A DNA stretch of 64,000 nt. Origin: Bifidobacterium olomucense. GTDB taxonomy: Bacteria; Actinomycetota; Actinomycetes; Actinomycetales; Bifidobacteriaceae. This document shows, piece after piece, positions 51,732 through 61,720 of this stretch. Position numbers and translations under genes: made by a program. The notes beneath the pieces were generated by a model. The model was not told where the DNA came from and ran no database searches. It saw only the letters and a program-made list of their open reading frames with translations. Numbering within the stretch: the stretch's first letter is position 1; each line of letters opens with the position of its first letter. Location: NCBI RefSeq assembly GCF_012932375.1, contig NZ_JAAIIG010000006.1:1-64000 (forward strand). The letters run 5' to 3'.

Positions 51732-53333
51732 TTAAAAATCGGACATATGGAAGCCGTTCTTCATCTCCATGCTGCGAGTGTAGAGCACGGAGTCAAGCAG
51801 CTTCTCAGTTTCTTCCTTGAGCTGGTCGGCCATGGTCTGGTTGGCGGCAGCGAGAATCGAGCGGACTTCGTCATTGCGCACAGCGGCGATGATCTCGTCC
51901 GGAGTCATCGGCTGCACGTCGCCATCGGCGTTGTCTGCCTCGAATTCGGCTTCGGCGGCCGATTCGGCTGCGGCCTCGGCTGAGGTCAGTCCCAGACGGG
52001 CCACCTGCTCGTCGGTGGCGGCCACCAGACGATGGCCCATCGCACCGGTCTTCTCCTGGTAACGTTCCACGGCATTGGAGGTGGAGCGGAACGCGCCGTC
52101 GCACAGAGCGGCGATGATGCGGTTGGCCCAGTAGAAGTTCTCGGAGGTCACGCGCGTGGTGGTGTCTTCAAGGTAGGCGGGCGTGGTGTTCACGTTCGGG
52201 AAGAACGGCACCAGCGTGTTGAACGGGTTGGAACCGTATGCCATCCACTGAATCGCGCGAGAGGCCTGCGGGCGGTACGGGCGAATCTGCATCACGGCGA
52301 GCTGGCTCTGACGGTTGATGCCGATCGGACGGTACATGTGACGGGTGCGCTCGTCGCCGAGCTGCCCGTACGGATCGTACGGCGTGCCCTGATAGTGGGA
52401 GCTCAGTACATACTTGATGTCTTCGATGGTCACCTTGCGCTCAGGCTGACGAGCCCACGGAATGTCGTTGGATTCCGGCTTGTGATCGGCGTCCGGACCA
52501 TCCCAGACTTCGTCGTACGGGTTGAGGAAACGCTGCATGGACCATGCGCGCGGGGTGTTGTACACGTGGTCGGAATCGGAGTGGGAGCCGAAGGCGTCGC
52601 GCGGGTTGAACGGCGTGGTCGATTCCACAGAAAGATCGAGATGGTTGGCTTCGATGAACTCGGCCAGATCGGCGGAGCACATGTGATCTTCCTGATCGCC
52701 CAGCGCGTCGGTCAGGTCGAACTCGTCGATGCCAAGCTGGTTCGGCATGGTCACGTACGCCTCGTCCGGCACACGCTTGGCGATCCAGTGGTGACCGCCC
52801 ACGGTTTCCAGCCACCAGATCTCATCCGCGTCGGAGAAGGCGACGCCGTTCATCTCGTAGGTGCCGTATTCCTCCAGCAGCGCGCCGAGACGCTGCACGC
52901 CTTCGCGCGCGGTCTTCACGTAAGGCAGCACGATGGTCAGGAAGTCTTCCTCACCGATGCCGCCGGCCACTTCGGGCTCGTCGCCCTTGGCCGGGGTGTA
53001 TTCCACGAACGGATCGGCACCGAGCACACGCTCGTTGGTGGTCAGGGTTTCGGTGGCACTCATGGCCACGTTCGCCTCGTTCACGCCGGCTTCGCCCCAA
53101 ATGCCTTCCTTGAGATCGGCGTTCGGCACTGCGGTGTACTGCAGCGGATTGTCCGGCAATTGAATGGTGACGTGGGAGATTACCGACTTGTATTCGCGCG
53201 GCTGCTCCTCAGGCTTCACGACGATGAAACGCTTTGGGTTGAACTCGCCGTTCGCGGAATCCTCGTTGCGGGCGATGATGGTGGAGCCGTCATAGCTCGC
53301 ATCCTTGCCTACCAGAATGGTGGTGCAGGCCAT
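51732..53333 (-). CDS. Dipeptidase, C69 (PepD) family
   Basis: This 533-residue protein starts [36 protein letters not shown]. The Cys near the N-terminus is the likely nucleophile of the C69 N-terminal-nucleophile hydrolases, and ARNEDS is conserved. The C-terminal Ala/Glu-rich segment near residues 445-475 is variable. AAAGGA precedes an ATG at 53345 by only one base, but the ATG at 53333 fits the N-terminal Cys chemistry and homologues. The probable role is cytoplasmic hydrolysis of dipeptides. Confidence 0.9.
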   Translation of the reverse strand: MACTTILVGKDASYDGSTIIARNEDSANGEFNPKRFIVVKPEEQPREYKSVISHVTIQLPDNPLQYTAVPNADLKEGIWGEAGVNEANVAMSATETLTTNERVLGADPFVEYTPAKGDEPEVAGGIGEEDFLTIVLPYVKTAREGVQRLGALLEEYGTYEMNGVAFSDADEIWWLETVGGHHWIAKRVPDEAYVTMPNQLGIDEFDLTDALGDQEDHMCSADLAEFIEANHLDLSVESTTPFNPRDAFGSHSDSDHVYNTPRAWSMQRFLNPYDEVWDGPDADHKPESNDIPWARQPERKVTIEDIKYVLSSHYQGTPYDPYGQLGDERTRHMYRPIGINRQSQLAVMQIRPYRPQASRAIQWMAYGSNPFNTLVPFFPNVNTTPAYLEDTTTRVTSENFYWANRIIAALCDGAFRSTSNAVERYQEKTGAMGHRLVAATDEQVARLGLTSAEAAAESAAEAEFEADNADGDVQPMTPDEIIAAVRNDEVRSILAAANQTMADQLKEETEKLLDSVLYTRSMEMKNGFHMSDF

Positions 53334-53416
53334 AGTTAGGTGCATGTCCTTTCTTGTCTGTTAAGCGCTCGTGGCACTCAAAAATCTATTCAGCATCCGG
53401 TGGGATGCCCACACGG

Positions 53417-53462
53417 GGAATGCCCGGGATGTCCGTACGGCGGAATGCCCGGGATATCCGTA
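53417..53462. repeat. 21-bp direct repeat
   Basis: GGAATGCCCGGGATGTCCGTA (53417-53437, written here with one base variation from 53442-53462) upstream of the dipeptidase. Confidence 0.6.
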
Positions 53463-53473
53463 AACGCCGGGGC

Positions 53474-54028
53474 TCACGCCTTGCCGGTGACGAACATGCC
53501 ACCCTGATCCGGGTTTTCGCCGCATTCACGCAGCTTGTGCAGCAGTTCGTTCATCCAGAATCCCTGATTCAGCCCAGGCAACGGCTCGCGAGTGGCCCAG
53601 ACATGCAGGTAATAGTCATGATCCTTGTCCGGCGGCTGCGGGCCGTTGTATCGCATGATCACAGCCGGGTCGTTGTCGCGCCCTACGAACTTGGAGGCTG
53701 AAGAGTTGCGGCCCTGCACAGCTTCAGGAATCATGGCCGGCATCTGACGGGAGAAGTCCGGCGGAATGGCGAGCGCATGCGAGTCATTGAAATCGAACAT
53801 CAGTGCGTCGATGGGCAGGTTCGCCACGGTCCAGTGAATCCATTCGAAACCGCACACCGGAATGGAATCGGGATCAGTGAACGTCCAGTGCAGATAGCGG
53901 GCTTCCGGATTCACCTCGTCCACATAGAACGGGAAGGAGATGACCGGAACGCCGCCCGCCCGATATTCGGGCGCGGCCGCCTTGGCGAAATCGTCAGGCA
54001 CCACCGTGAAATCAGCGGAAATCTTCAT
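53474..54028 (-). CDS. PEBP-like protein (YbhB/YbcL family)
   Basis: This 184-residue cytoplasmic protein of the phosphatidylethanolamine-binding family has landmarks PEYRAGGVPVISFPFYVDEVNPEARYLHWTFTDPDSIPVCGFEWIHWTVANLP and YNGPQPPDKDHDYYLHVWAT, the latter forming the anion-binding pocket (the DPD and GP.PP.. HxY motifs). Function in bacteria is unclear. GGAG precedes the ATG. It is on the same strand as, and upstream of, the dipeptidase gene, with a 140-base gap. Confidence 0.9.
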   Translation of the reverse strand: MKISADFTVVPDDFAKAAAPEYRAGGVPVISFPFYVDEVNPEARYLHWTFTDPDSIPVCGFEWIHWTVANLPIDALMFDFNDSHALAIPPDFSRQMPAMIPEAVQGRNSSASKFVGRDNDPAVIMRYNGPQPPDKDHDYYLHVWATREPLPGLNQGFWMNELLHKLRECGENPDQGGMFVTGKA

Positions 54029-54228
54029 ACGCTCCAGTGTATCGCGGCCCCTGTTACCGCCGAGGTCGCCGAATCCATGATTTCCGCGTCAACGACCTTC
54101 CATTGGCAGGAATTGGCAAGAGCACCGGCTTGGGCACTATACTCGTCGCCAAACAGGCGCGTATTGCCGCTGACGAACCTATCAGCGGCAATGAGCAGCC
54201 ATACGCCGGCACTCAAGGGAGCGTTCTC

Positions 54229-54495
54229 ATGACGACAATCACCCGTACGGTCACGATCCGCAATCCCCTTGGCATCCATGCTCGTCCGGCAGCCCGGCTT
54301 GTGCAAGCGGCACAAGCCTCTGGCTGCACCGTCACGATTGCCTTACCGGGAGCCGCACCGGTATCCGCCGAATCCATACTGTCAATCATGGGCTTAGGCC
54401 TTGCTCAAGGCGATGTCGTGACGATCACCGCAACAGGCGACGATGCCGAATCAGCGGCCGAGTCTCTGGCGGCAATACTGCACGCCGATGCATAA
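54229..54495 (+). CDS. ptsH: Phosphocarrier protein HPr
   Basis: This 88-residue cytoplasmic phosphocarrier of the sugar phosphotransferase system has the active His in NPLGIHARPAARL at residue 17. AESILSIMGLGLAQGD carries the residue equivalent to the regulatory Ser46 (residue 49). AAGGGAG precedes the ATG. It stands alone, so ptsI must be elsewhere. The longer upstream open frame is rejected. Confidence 0.94.
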   Translation: MTTITRTVTIRNPLGIHARPAARLVQAAQASGCTVTIALPGAAPVSAESILSIMGLGLAQGDVVTITATGDDAESAAESLAAILHADA

Positions 54496-54628
54496 ACTCA
54501 ACACCTTCCGCCCAGGAAACGTATGGCTGTGCCCTATGCGCCCTATGTGAAACGTCTTATGCGAAACGTCCTATGCGAACGGCTTGAGTGTGAACGGCTT
54601 GCATCTGCAGTCCATCGGCTAGTTCGAT

Positions 54629-55780
54629 TCACGGAATCAGCGCGCAGAACAAAGCCTCGAACGTAAGCAGCGGATTGCCGTTGCCCGCCAGACGCTTGCG
54701 AGCGCGCGCCACTTCATCCAAGCGTGCCACCGCACCGGCACGGTCCAGCCGTACGGACAGCTCAGTGATGGCCGTACGGTTCTCAAGGTTGATGAGTCCG
54801 ACCGAGTCTTCGGCATTGTTCTGAAGCACGGCAACATCACGGTAGATGGAGGCCACCGAGTTCAACGCACGGTCGAGTACGTCACGGGTGCGGCGGGTGG
54901 CGAATCGCTTGACGTCGTCCTTCTTGGCCACCTGATTGAACGCGCCGCGCAGTTTCGGCGGAATCCGCTCCCCTTCTTGAAGACCGTTGATTCGGCGGAA
55001 CTCCGCTTCCTGCCTGGAGGACCACTCGTTGGCATCCGTCTCGGCCTGTCCCTTGGCATTATCGATCAGGTTGCCGGCCAAAAGCACCGCGTCCGAGGCA
55101 CGGGCAAGATTGAGCACGCCAACCACGAGCTCGTCGCGGTCGGACATCACGCGCTCGTTCGTGGCGTACAGACGCGCGATACCGATATGCCCCTCCGAGA
55201 GACGGGCCGCGCGCTGGGCGATCTTCAACTCGACGCCAGTGTTCGCTGTAAGGAATTCGGCCACAGCGGTCGGAGATGGCACAGCGAGGTTCACCACGCG
55301 GCATCGCGAGCGAATGGTGGGGAGCACGTCCTGCGCGCTGGGAGCGCATAGCAGCCAGATGCAGCGTTCGGCCGGCTCCTCGATCTCTTTCAGCAGCACA
55401 TTGGTGGTGCGCTCCAGCATGCGGTCCACATCTTCAATAATGATGATGCGCCACGGAGCGGTGGACGGCATTTGCTCGGAAGTCGTGATGATGTCACGCA
55501 CCTGGTCGATGCCGATGGTCACCTTATTGGTGGCCAGGACTGTGACATCCGGATGCGTGCCGGCGAGCACCTGCTGCGTGATGCGCGTAGGCTCGTCGCT
55601 CATGCCATGGTCCGGGCTTTCGAGGGCGGCCGCGAAAGCGCGGGCCATATTGGAACGGCCGGAGCCGGGAGGGCCGCAGATCAGCCATGATTGCGTAAGC
55701 TGGCTGGGGTCGCCTTGCGCGATGCGGCTCAGCATATCCACGATGGGCTTCTGCCCCACCAGCGAATCCCACACGCTCAT
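54629..55780 (-). CDS. holB: DNA polymerase III subunit delta-prime
   Basis: This 383-residue clamp-loader subunit has the AAA+ features [30 protein letters not shown] (a P-loop variant), [53 protein letters not shown], with the arginine sensor SRC. The ATG overlaps the tmk stop by four bases. The tmk-holB order is the usual actinobacterial arrangement. Confidence 0.94.
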   Translation of the reverse strand: MSVWDSLVGQKPIVDMLSRIAQGDPSQLTQSWLICGPPGSGRSNMARAFAAALESPDHGMSDEPTRITQQVLAGTHPDVTVLATNKVTIGIDQVRDIITTSEQMPSTAPWRIIIIEDVDRMLERTTNVLLKEIEEPAERCIWLLCAPSAQDVLPTIRSRCRVVNLAVPSPTAVAEFLTANTGVELKIAQRAARLSEGHIGIARLYATNERVMSDRDELVVGVLNLARASDAVLLAGNLIDNAKGQAETDANEWSSRQEAEFRRINGLQEGERIPPKLRGAFNQVAKKDDVKRFATRRTRDVLDRALNSVASIYRDVAVLQNNAEDSVGLINLENRTAITELSVRLDRAGAVARLDEVARARKRLAGNGNPLLTFEALFCALIP

Positions 55781-56409
55781 GCGAGCTCCTTCAGCAGTGT
55801 CTCGACATCCGCTTCGATGGCGGCCCAGACCTGTTCAATCCTCTGACTGGCGTCGATCACGCGGAATCGGGTCGGTTCAGCGGCTGCCAGATCGAGGAAC
55901 GCCTGACGGGTGCGGCTTTGGAAGTCGTCGCCGGCCGATTCCATACGATCCTCCGCATGCTGGAGACGGCTATGTGAAAGCGCCGGATCCATATCCAGCA
56001 GATAGGTTCGGGCGGGCAACAGGTTATTCGTGGCCCAGAGGCTTAAATCCTTGATTTCCCTTAGCGTAAGCTCACGGCCACCGGCCTGATAGGCCAACGA
56101 GGAATCGAGGTAGCGGTCTGTAATAACCACCTCGCCGCGCTCCAGTGCCGGCCGAATCGTTTCGGCCACATGCTGCGCGCGGTCCGCGGCAAACAGCAGT
56201 GCCTCCGTGCGCGGGGCGATATCCGCTGCGCCACCGTCAACGCCGTGCAGCAGCATCTGGCGAATCGCTCGGCCGAGCGCAGTGCCGCCGGGCTCGCGGG
56301 TCACCACAACCGTGCGTCCCTGAGCTTCCAGATATGCGCGCAACCGCTCGACCTGCGTGGTTTTGCCCACGCCGTCAACGCCTTCGAAGGAAATAAACAG
56401 ACCGGTCAT
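55777..56409 (-). CDS. tmk: Thymidylate kinase
   Basis: This 210-residue enzyme phosphorylates dTMP to dTDP. It has the P-loop [12 protein letters not shown], the DR(Y/H) motif [22 protein letters not shown] and [15 protein letters not shown] lies before the ATG at 56409; a second ATG at 56433 is possible. It is preceded by a 405-base gap containing a phased repeat array and followed by coupled holB. Confidence 0.95.
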   Translation of the reverse strand: MTGLFISFEGVDGVGKTTQVERLRAYLEAQGRTVVVTREPGGTALGRAIRQMLLHGVDGGAADIAPRTEALLFAADRAQHVAETIRPALERGEVVITDRYLDSSLAYQAGGRELTLREIKDLSLWATNNLLPARTYLLDMDPALSHSRLQHAEDRMESAGDDFQSRTRQAFLDLAAAEPTRFRVIDASQRIEQVWAAIEADVETLLKELA

Positions 56410-56491
56410 GCCTTCGACCTTAGCGTGAGGCACCGAGCTAAACGGATTCCCTTTCCTGCCCTTGTCTCCCCTTTGCCCCCATCAAACACCC

Positions 56492-56739
56492 ATTTCGCAC
56501 GAAAAGGACGCAACGGAGGCAAAACAGCCACTCCAAACACCCGATTCGCACGAAAAGAGGCACACCCACCACGCGCGCACCCGATTCGCGCGAAAAGACT
56601 GCAAGGGGAACGAATTAACCAGCCCAAACACCCAATTCGCGCGAACAATACGCGAAGGAGCCGAATCAACCGCCTCAAACACTCGATTCGTGCGAAAAGA
56701 AGCGTACCCGCCACGCGCGCACCCGATTCGCGCGAAAAG
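56492..56739 (+). repeat. Phased array of six GATTCGCGCGAAAAG boxes
   Basis: Box starts lie at 56492, 56543, 56583, 56634, 56685 and 56725, a spacing pattern of 51, 40, 51, 51, 40 bases. The second and fifth boxes begin homologous 142-base-apart blocks sharing CCACGCGCGCACCCGATTCG, indicating segment duplication. The core TTCGCGCGAA is self-palindromic. The rest of 56410-56814 shows no gene. It lies between topA and tmk. Confidence 0.75.
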
Positions 56740-56814
56740 GACTCGACGGGGGCAAAAAGGACTCGACGGGGGGCGAATGCACCACGACGTGCCGCTCCGC
56801 CCCCTCCAAAAAAG

Positions 56815-59800
56815 CTACTTCTTCTTGGGTTTGGCGGCCACAACCGGCGGACGGGTGAAGCCTTCATTGGCGGTGAGCCAATCGATATCGGCCTTCACGG
56901 TGGCGGCGGTGGAACCGAGCTTCTCGGCGATACGCGTATTCGCCCATCCCTTGCCGGCCAACTTCTTGACCTCGGCACGGCGTTCGGCGCGCTTGGCTTC
57001 CACGGCACTCACCTTGGGCGCCGCTTTCGCCGCAGCCGACGCCTTAGCGCCGCTTTTCGCCCCGCGGCCGCGCCCACGCGTAGAAGGACCGGCGGCACGC
57101 TTTTCGGCCAACAGCCGGAATGCGTCATCCGGCGTAATGGTCTCCGGCGTGTACTGACGGGGCACAGTGCGATTCGTCTCGCCGTCAGTAATATATGCAC
57201 CAAAGCGTCCATCCTTGATGGTCACGTTCTTGCCGGTGGCCGGATCAGCACCCAGTTCACGCAGCGGCGGCTTGGCGGCACCTCGCCCACGGCCACGACC
57301 GTACTTGGGCTGAGCGAACAGCTCCTGCGCCTTAGCGAGATCCACAGTGAAAATCTCGTCTTCCGAGCCCAGAGAACGGGTTTCGGACTTGCCATCCGCT
57401 CCAGTTCGGGTCAGATACGGGCCATAACGACCGTTATTGGCGGCAACCGTGTACTCGGCGACTTCACCCGTTTCGGTGTTGGTCTCCTCGTAACGGCCCA
57501 CCTCGCGCGGCAAGCCCAGCAACCGCAATGCGTCCTGCAGCGACAGCGACTCCGGATTCATGGTCTTGAACAGCGAAGCCATCTTGGGACGAGGCGCCTC
57601 CTTGGCACCCTTGGTGCCTTTGGCGCCTTCCGGCGTGGGCAACACCAACGCCACATACGGCCCGAACCGACCGTTGCGCACTTCCACCGTGCCGCCGGTC
57701 ACCGGGTCTTTGCCCAGTTCGCGCGGACCGCCGGAATGATTGTCGATCAGATCACGAGCCACGGCAACCGTCAGTTCGTCCGGCGCAATGGTGTCCGGCA
57801 GCGAGGCGCGCTTCGGATTGCCCTCGGCGTCCAGATGCTCCATGTCTTCCAGATATGGTCCGAAACGGCCGACGCGCACATGCAGCCCGTCGCCGATGTT
57901 GATGGTGTTGATGGCACGCGCATCGATATCGCCCAACTGAGCCACCTGCTGTTGCAGGCCCTCATGAGCTTCGTCGGCATTGCGCGCCGCGCCCTCGCCG
58001 GAACCGAAGTAGAAGCGGGTGAGCCAGTCACGGCCGCTCTCCTCACCGTGGGCGATGTGGTCCAGTCCGTTCTCCATTTCGGCGGTGAACTGGTAGTCCA
58101 CCAGCTTCGGGAAGTTCTGCTCCAAAAGCTTCACCACGGAGAACGCCAACCAGCTGGGGATCAGCGCACGACCGCGCTCATACACATAACCACGGTCCAT
58201 AATCGTGGAGATGATGCTGGCGTATGTGGACGGACGACCAATCTCCTTGGCTTCCAGCGTTTTGACCAGCGTGGCCTCGGTGTATCGGGCCGGCGGCTGG
58301 GTTTCGTGGCCATCGGGCTCGATATCGCTCGCTTCGACCTTCTGGCCGACGCTCATCGGCGGCAGGGAGGCGTTGCTTTCGGAGGCATCACCGGACTTGC
58401 CCGCCCCCGCAGCGCCCGCAGCCGCAGCACTGGCGGCCCCCGCACCAGCAGCGGCCGAAGACCCGGCAGAAGACTTACGCCCCTCTCCGGTCGCCTTCAT
58501 AAAGCCGGGGAATTCGATGACGGTGCCAGACGCCTGGAACACGGCCTCGCCCTCATTCGCCCCGGCCGGCGCGGACAGGCGCACGGTGGCGGTGGAGCCG
58601 GTGGCATCGGCCATCTGGCATGCGAGCGTGCGCTGCCAGATCAACGTGTACAGACGCAGCTGGTCAACCGGAAGCTTCGAGGCGAGCTCATCCGGATCAT
58701 GGAACCGGGAACCGGCCGGGCGAATACATTCGTGGGCCTCCTGCGCACCGGCGGTTTTCGTGGCGTACTGCTTGGGTTCCGCAGACAAATACGACTCGCC
58801 AAAGTGATAGCTCACGGCATTGCGGGCGGCGGCGATGGCCTCCTGCGACAGCGTCACCGAATCGGTACGCATGTACGTGATATAGCCGTTCTCATACAGG
58901 CTTTGGGCGGCGCGCATCACCGCACGGGCACCCATGCCGAGCCGGTTGCCGGCGGTCTGCTGCAGGGTGGAGGTGGTGAACGGCGGCTGCGGGCGACGGC
59001 GATACGGCTTGGTTTCCATGCTCATCACCGTGAAATCGGCGGATTTGAGCGTTTCCGCGATGGCCGCGGCACTCGTTTCGTCCAGCTGCCGCACATTGTC
59101 CGCAAAGCCGCTCGGCGTAAGCTGGCCGTCAGCGCCGAAGTCTTTGGAACCGGCCAAACGCTTGCCGCCCAAGGAGATCATGCGAGCGGAGAATTCAGCG
59201 CGATCACCTTCGGCCGAAGGAGCGGCCAGCGTGGCGACGATATCCCAATACGGCGCGCGCTTGAAGGCCATACGTTCGCGTTCGCGTTCGACGATCAGAC
59301 GGGTGGCCACCGACTGCACGCGGCCGGCGGACAGGCCGGGCCCCACCTTACGCCACAGCACCGGGGAGAGCTCGTAGCCGTACAGTCGGTCGAGGATACG
59401 GCGGGTCTCCTGCGCGTCCACCATATGACCATCTACATCTCGCGTGTTATTGAGCGAAGCGTTGATGGCGTTCTTGGTGATCTCGTGGAACACCATGCGC
59501 TTGACCGGCACCTTGGGCTTGAGCGTCTGCACCAGATGCCATGCGATAGCCTCGCCCTCGCGATCCTCATCAGTGGCGAGGTAGAGCTCATCAGCGCCCT
59601 TCAGCGCGGATTTCAGCTCGCTGACCGTACGCTTCTTGTCGCCGTCCACAATGTAATACGGCTTGAATCCGTCGTTCACGTCCACGCCGAACTTGCCGAA
59701 CTTGGCCTTGTCGGCCGCCGGCACCTGGCTGGGCTGCGCAAGATCGCGGATATGGCCTACCGACGCCAGCACGGTGTACCCCTTGCCCAGGTAGTCGCCA

Positions 59801-59850
59801 ATCTTGTGGGCCTTGGTCGGAGACTCCACAATCACCAGTTTGGTAGCCAT
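56815..59850 (-). CDS. topA: DNA topoisomerase I
   Basis: This type IA topoisomerase relaxes negative supercoils. The 1011-residue protein has an N-terminal Toprim domain (KLVIVESPTKAHKIGDYLGKGYTVLASVGHIRDL ... YLATDEDREGEAIAWHL), the catalytic Tyr in ENGYITYMRTDSVTLSQEA and RPSTYASIISTIMDRGYVYERG. A Gly/Ala/Ser-rich insertion is followed by actinobacterial C-terminal repeats (several RFGPY / NGRYGPY units, the last with DGRFGAYITDGE) and a Lys/Ala-rich tail. AAGGAG precedes the ATG. Confidence 0.96.
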   Translation of the reverse strand: MATKLVIVESPTKAHKIGDYLGKGYTVLASVGHIRDLAQPSQVPAADKAKFGKFGVDVNDGFKPYYIVDGDKKRTVSELKSALKGADELYLATDEDREGEAIAWHLVQTLKPKVPVKRMVFHEITKNAINASLNNTRDVDGHMVDAQETRRILDRLYGYELSPVLWRKVGPGLSAGRVQSVATRLIVERERERMAFKRAPYWDIVATLAAPSAEGDRAEFSARMISLGGKRLAGSKDFGADGQLTPSGFADNVRQLDETSAAAIAETLKSADFTVMSMETKPYRRRPQPPFTTSTLQQTAGNRLGMGARAVMRAAQSLYENGYITYMRTDSVTLSQEAIAAARNAVSYHFGESYLSAEPKQYATKTAGAQEAHECIRPAGSRFHDPDELASKLPVDQLRLYTLIWQRTLACQMADATGSTATVRLSAPAGANEGEAVFQASGTVIEFPGFMKATGEGRKSSAGSSAAAGAGAASAAAAGAAGAGKSGDASESNASLPPMSVGQKVEASDIEPDGHETQPPARYTEATLVKTLEAKEIGRPSTYASIISTIMDRGYVYERGRALIPSWLAFSVVKLLEQNFPKLVDYQFTAEMENGLDHIAHGEESGRDWLTRFYFGSGEGAARNADEAHEGLQQQVAQLGDIDARAINTINIGDGLHVRVGRFGPYLEDMEHLDAEGNPKRASLPDTIAPDELTVAVARDLIDNHSGGPRELGKDPVTGGTVEVRNGRFGPYVALVLPTPEGAKGTKGAKEAPRPKMASLFKTMNPESLSLQDALRLLGLPREVGRYEETNTETGEVAEYTVAANNGRYGPYLTRTGADGKSETRSLGSEDEIFTVDLAKAQELFAQPKYGRGRGRGAAKPPLRELGADPATGKNVTIKDGRFGAYITDGETNRTVPRQYTPETITPDDAFRLLAEKRAAGPSTRGRGRGAKSGAKASAAAKAAPKVSAVEAKRAERRAEVKKLAGKGWANTRIAEKLGSTAATVKADIDWLTANEGFTRPPVVAAKPKKK

Positions 59851-60011
59851 ACCCCACTCCTTATTACTGCAATCACCGTTACTGCAATCACCGCACTCGA
59901 TGCGCAATCACCTTGCGTACCTTGCACAGGCCTTCGCAATTGCCTTCTTCCGCGAAACATACGACGTTTCTGGCGTCATAATACTCACGAATCATACCCG
60001 ACTGCCAAATT

Positions 60012-61244
60012 TCACCGTTGTGGCGGCGCAGGAGGCGCACCGATCAGTCCGAGACGGCTCAGCGGCGCGGCCGTGATCTGCCGCAGGGCCAGAACCAAGC
60101 CGAACGCGAGCGCCGCAACGCCACAGATGCCGGTCAACGCGCTGATCACCGCACCGTCCACCGCCCAGCTGGCGCTGATGCCCAGGCCGGGCACCACCTG
60201 CCAAATCAGGTAGGCGGCGTAGACGAGCAGCAGCAGACCGGCGGTGATCATCACGCTGCCGAGGATCTGTACGCTCACCGAGGAGACGCGCTGTCCCGGC
60301 GCATCCATGCCGGAAGTGCGCGTGAAGGCCATCGCCAGCAGGGCAAGCCCGGCGACCAACAGTATCGACATCACCACGTCCGACGGGCGATGCCAACCGC
60401 CGACGATCACGGACACCGCGACCATCACCGACCATGTCGCGCCGACGACCGCCGCCACAGCGCGGGCGGCGCGCGGCACGGCGAGCAGCAGGATCACGGC
60501 GGCGGCCGCGGCCAGCATCGTATGGCCGGACGGGGCCGAGTTCGATGGCGACGAAGACGTATTGATCAGGAACGGGCGCGGCAGCAGTCCTTTCAGGCGC
60601 GTGGCCGCCAGGCACAGCACCGCCAGCACCGCAAGCTGCCCGATCAGCCACCAACGGCGACGAACCAACGCCGCGACCACACCGATGCCGCCCAGCAGCA
60701 CGCTCACGCCGATCACCAGCATCGAGTGACGGGCCGAGTCCGTGACGACCGCTCCCACCAGCGCTTGATTCCATGCGGCAACACGGTCCGCCAGCGCCGA
60801 ATACACCATTTCGTCATAGGACTGACCGGCGGCAGTGCATACGCAGCCCCACCACACGCCGAACGCCGCGGCGATGAACAGCAGTCCGAACACCACGCAC
60901 AGCACACGGCTGGAGATGCGTGGGCGCACGGTCAACGGGTCGAGTCTGGCGAGGCCTCGGTCCAGTTCCGCTGTAGTGACTGCGGAGGTTGCGCTCGGGT
61001 CGATGACGTCCGAAGCCGTTGTGCTGGGGGCCTTGTCTATGCCCCAGACCCGCGGGCCGTTCGCATGGATGGACGCTGTGCTGCGGTCGGGGCCGAGCGC
61101 GGCCAGCGGGTCGATTGGGTCAGACGATTGGTTCGTATGCCGTTGCGCAGACGGCGGCGTAGGCGGCTTGGGAATCGCGCCGTCGCCGACGAGGCCGGCC
61201 GGCTTGTGCGGATCACGGATGGTGGGTTGCGGTGCGTCATTCAT
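60012..61244 (-). CDS. PAP2-superfamily membrane phosphatase
   Basis: This 410-residue protein has an N-terminal disordered Pro/Ser region, about six helices and the PAP2 catalytic motifs KGLLPRPF, NSAPSGHTMLAAAA and GGWHRPSDVVMS. It probably dephosphorylates undecaprenyl pyrophosphate or a related lipid phosphate. The start at 61244 (MNDAPQPTIRD) is chosen over 61313 by the hydrophilic start pattern; no strong Shine-Dalgarno is visible. Confidence 0.9.
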   Translation of the reverse strand: MNDAPQPTIRDPHKPAGLVGDGAIPKPPTPPSAQRHTNQSSDPIDPLAALGPDRSTASIHANGPRVWGIDKAPSTTASDVIDPSATSAVTTAELDRGLARLDPLTVRPRISSRVLCVVFGLLFIAAAFGVWWGCVCTAAGQSYDEMVYSALADRVAAWNQALVGAVVTDSARHSMLVIGVSVLLGGIGVVAALVRRRWWLIGQLAVLAVLCLAATRLKGLLPRPFLINTSSSPSNSAPSGHTMLAAAAAVILLLAVPRAARAVAAVVGATWSVMVAVSVIVGGWHRPSDVVMSILLVAGLALLAMAFTRTSGMDAPGQRVSSVSVQILGSVMITAGLLLLVYAAYLIWQVVPGLGISASWAVDGAVISALTGICGVAALAFGLVLALRQITAAPLSRLGLIGAPPAPPQR

Positions 61245-61334
61245 ACGTTCGACTGTACGGCCGCGCCCCGGACAGTAGGCCGCATCATTGCGAGCCCGGG
61301 ACCAAACCCGCACATTCTCATGTGCCAGTTACAC

Positions 61335-61417
61335 GGTGGGGCCTGGTGCGCCTCGCCCGACACACTCAAGGCCGTTCGGCCAAGCCTACGGTCTGGCGAG
61401 ACGCATCAGGCCCCACC
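61335..61417. repeat. Long hairpin repeat, CCCGACAC-CTCAAGGCCG family, copy 2
   Basis: Arms 61335-61357 and 61395-61417 pair over 23 bases with two mismatches. The core GCCCGACACACTCAAGGCCG matches that of 7579-7696 with one base changed. Confidence 0.75.
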
Positions 61418-61444
61418 ACTACCGTTCCGGCAAAGATAGAAAAA

Positions 61445-61526
61445 CCTCCACGCACCCGTCAGAGGCCACTTACCCTTGCTGCATTCCTGCCCTGGGGGAG
61501 TTGGGTGACATAGCGCCGCGTGGAGG
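61445..61526 (-). ncRNA. ffs: Signal recognition particle RNA, small bacterial type
   Basis: Minus-strand ends CCTCCACGC / GCGTGGAGG pair, and the conserved apical domain reads CCCAGGGCAGGAATGCAGCA then AGGGTAAGTGG. Bases after the 3' end run GGTTTTTCTATC, consistent with termination. The RNA works with Ffh in protein targeting. Confidence 0.92.
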
Positions 61527-61720
61527 CTTCGGCCAAGTGTATGGAGACGGGTGGACCAGCGTTGTCGCCAACGCGCGTCGCACCCCCCTCCAGCCCACGT
61601 CCAGCCGTTATTCAGCCGCCACAATCAAATGTGAGAATTCAGGGAAAATACCACTGGAAAGCCAGCATGGTTGCGCTCACGTCAAACGATTGTTCAAGGC
61701 CAAAGGTTACGGTGGACATC

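Noticed and set aside
56492..56739. CRISPR array
   Set aside because: Repeat units are only about 15 bases, the intervals are partly homologous to each other, and no cas gene is in the window.
56170..60213. 1347-residue plus-strand open frame opposite tmk and topA
   Set aside because: It is antisense to two certain genes, low-complexity in translation (Arg/Gly/His/Leu), and explained by G/C third-position bias.
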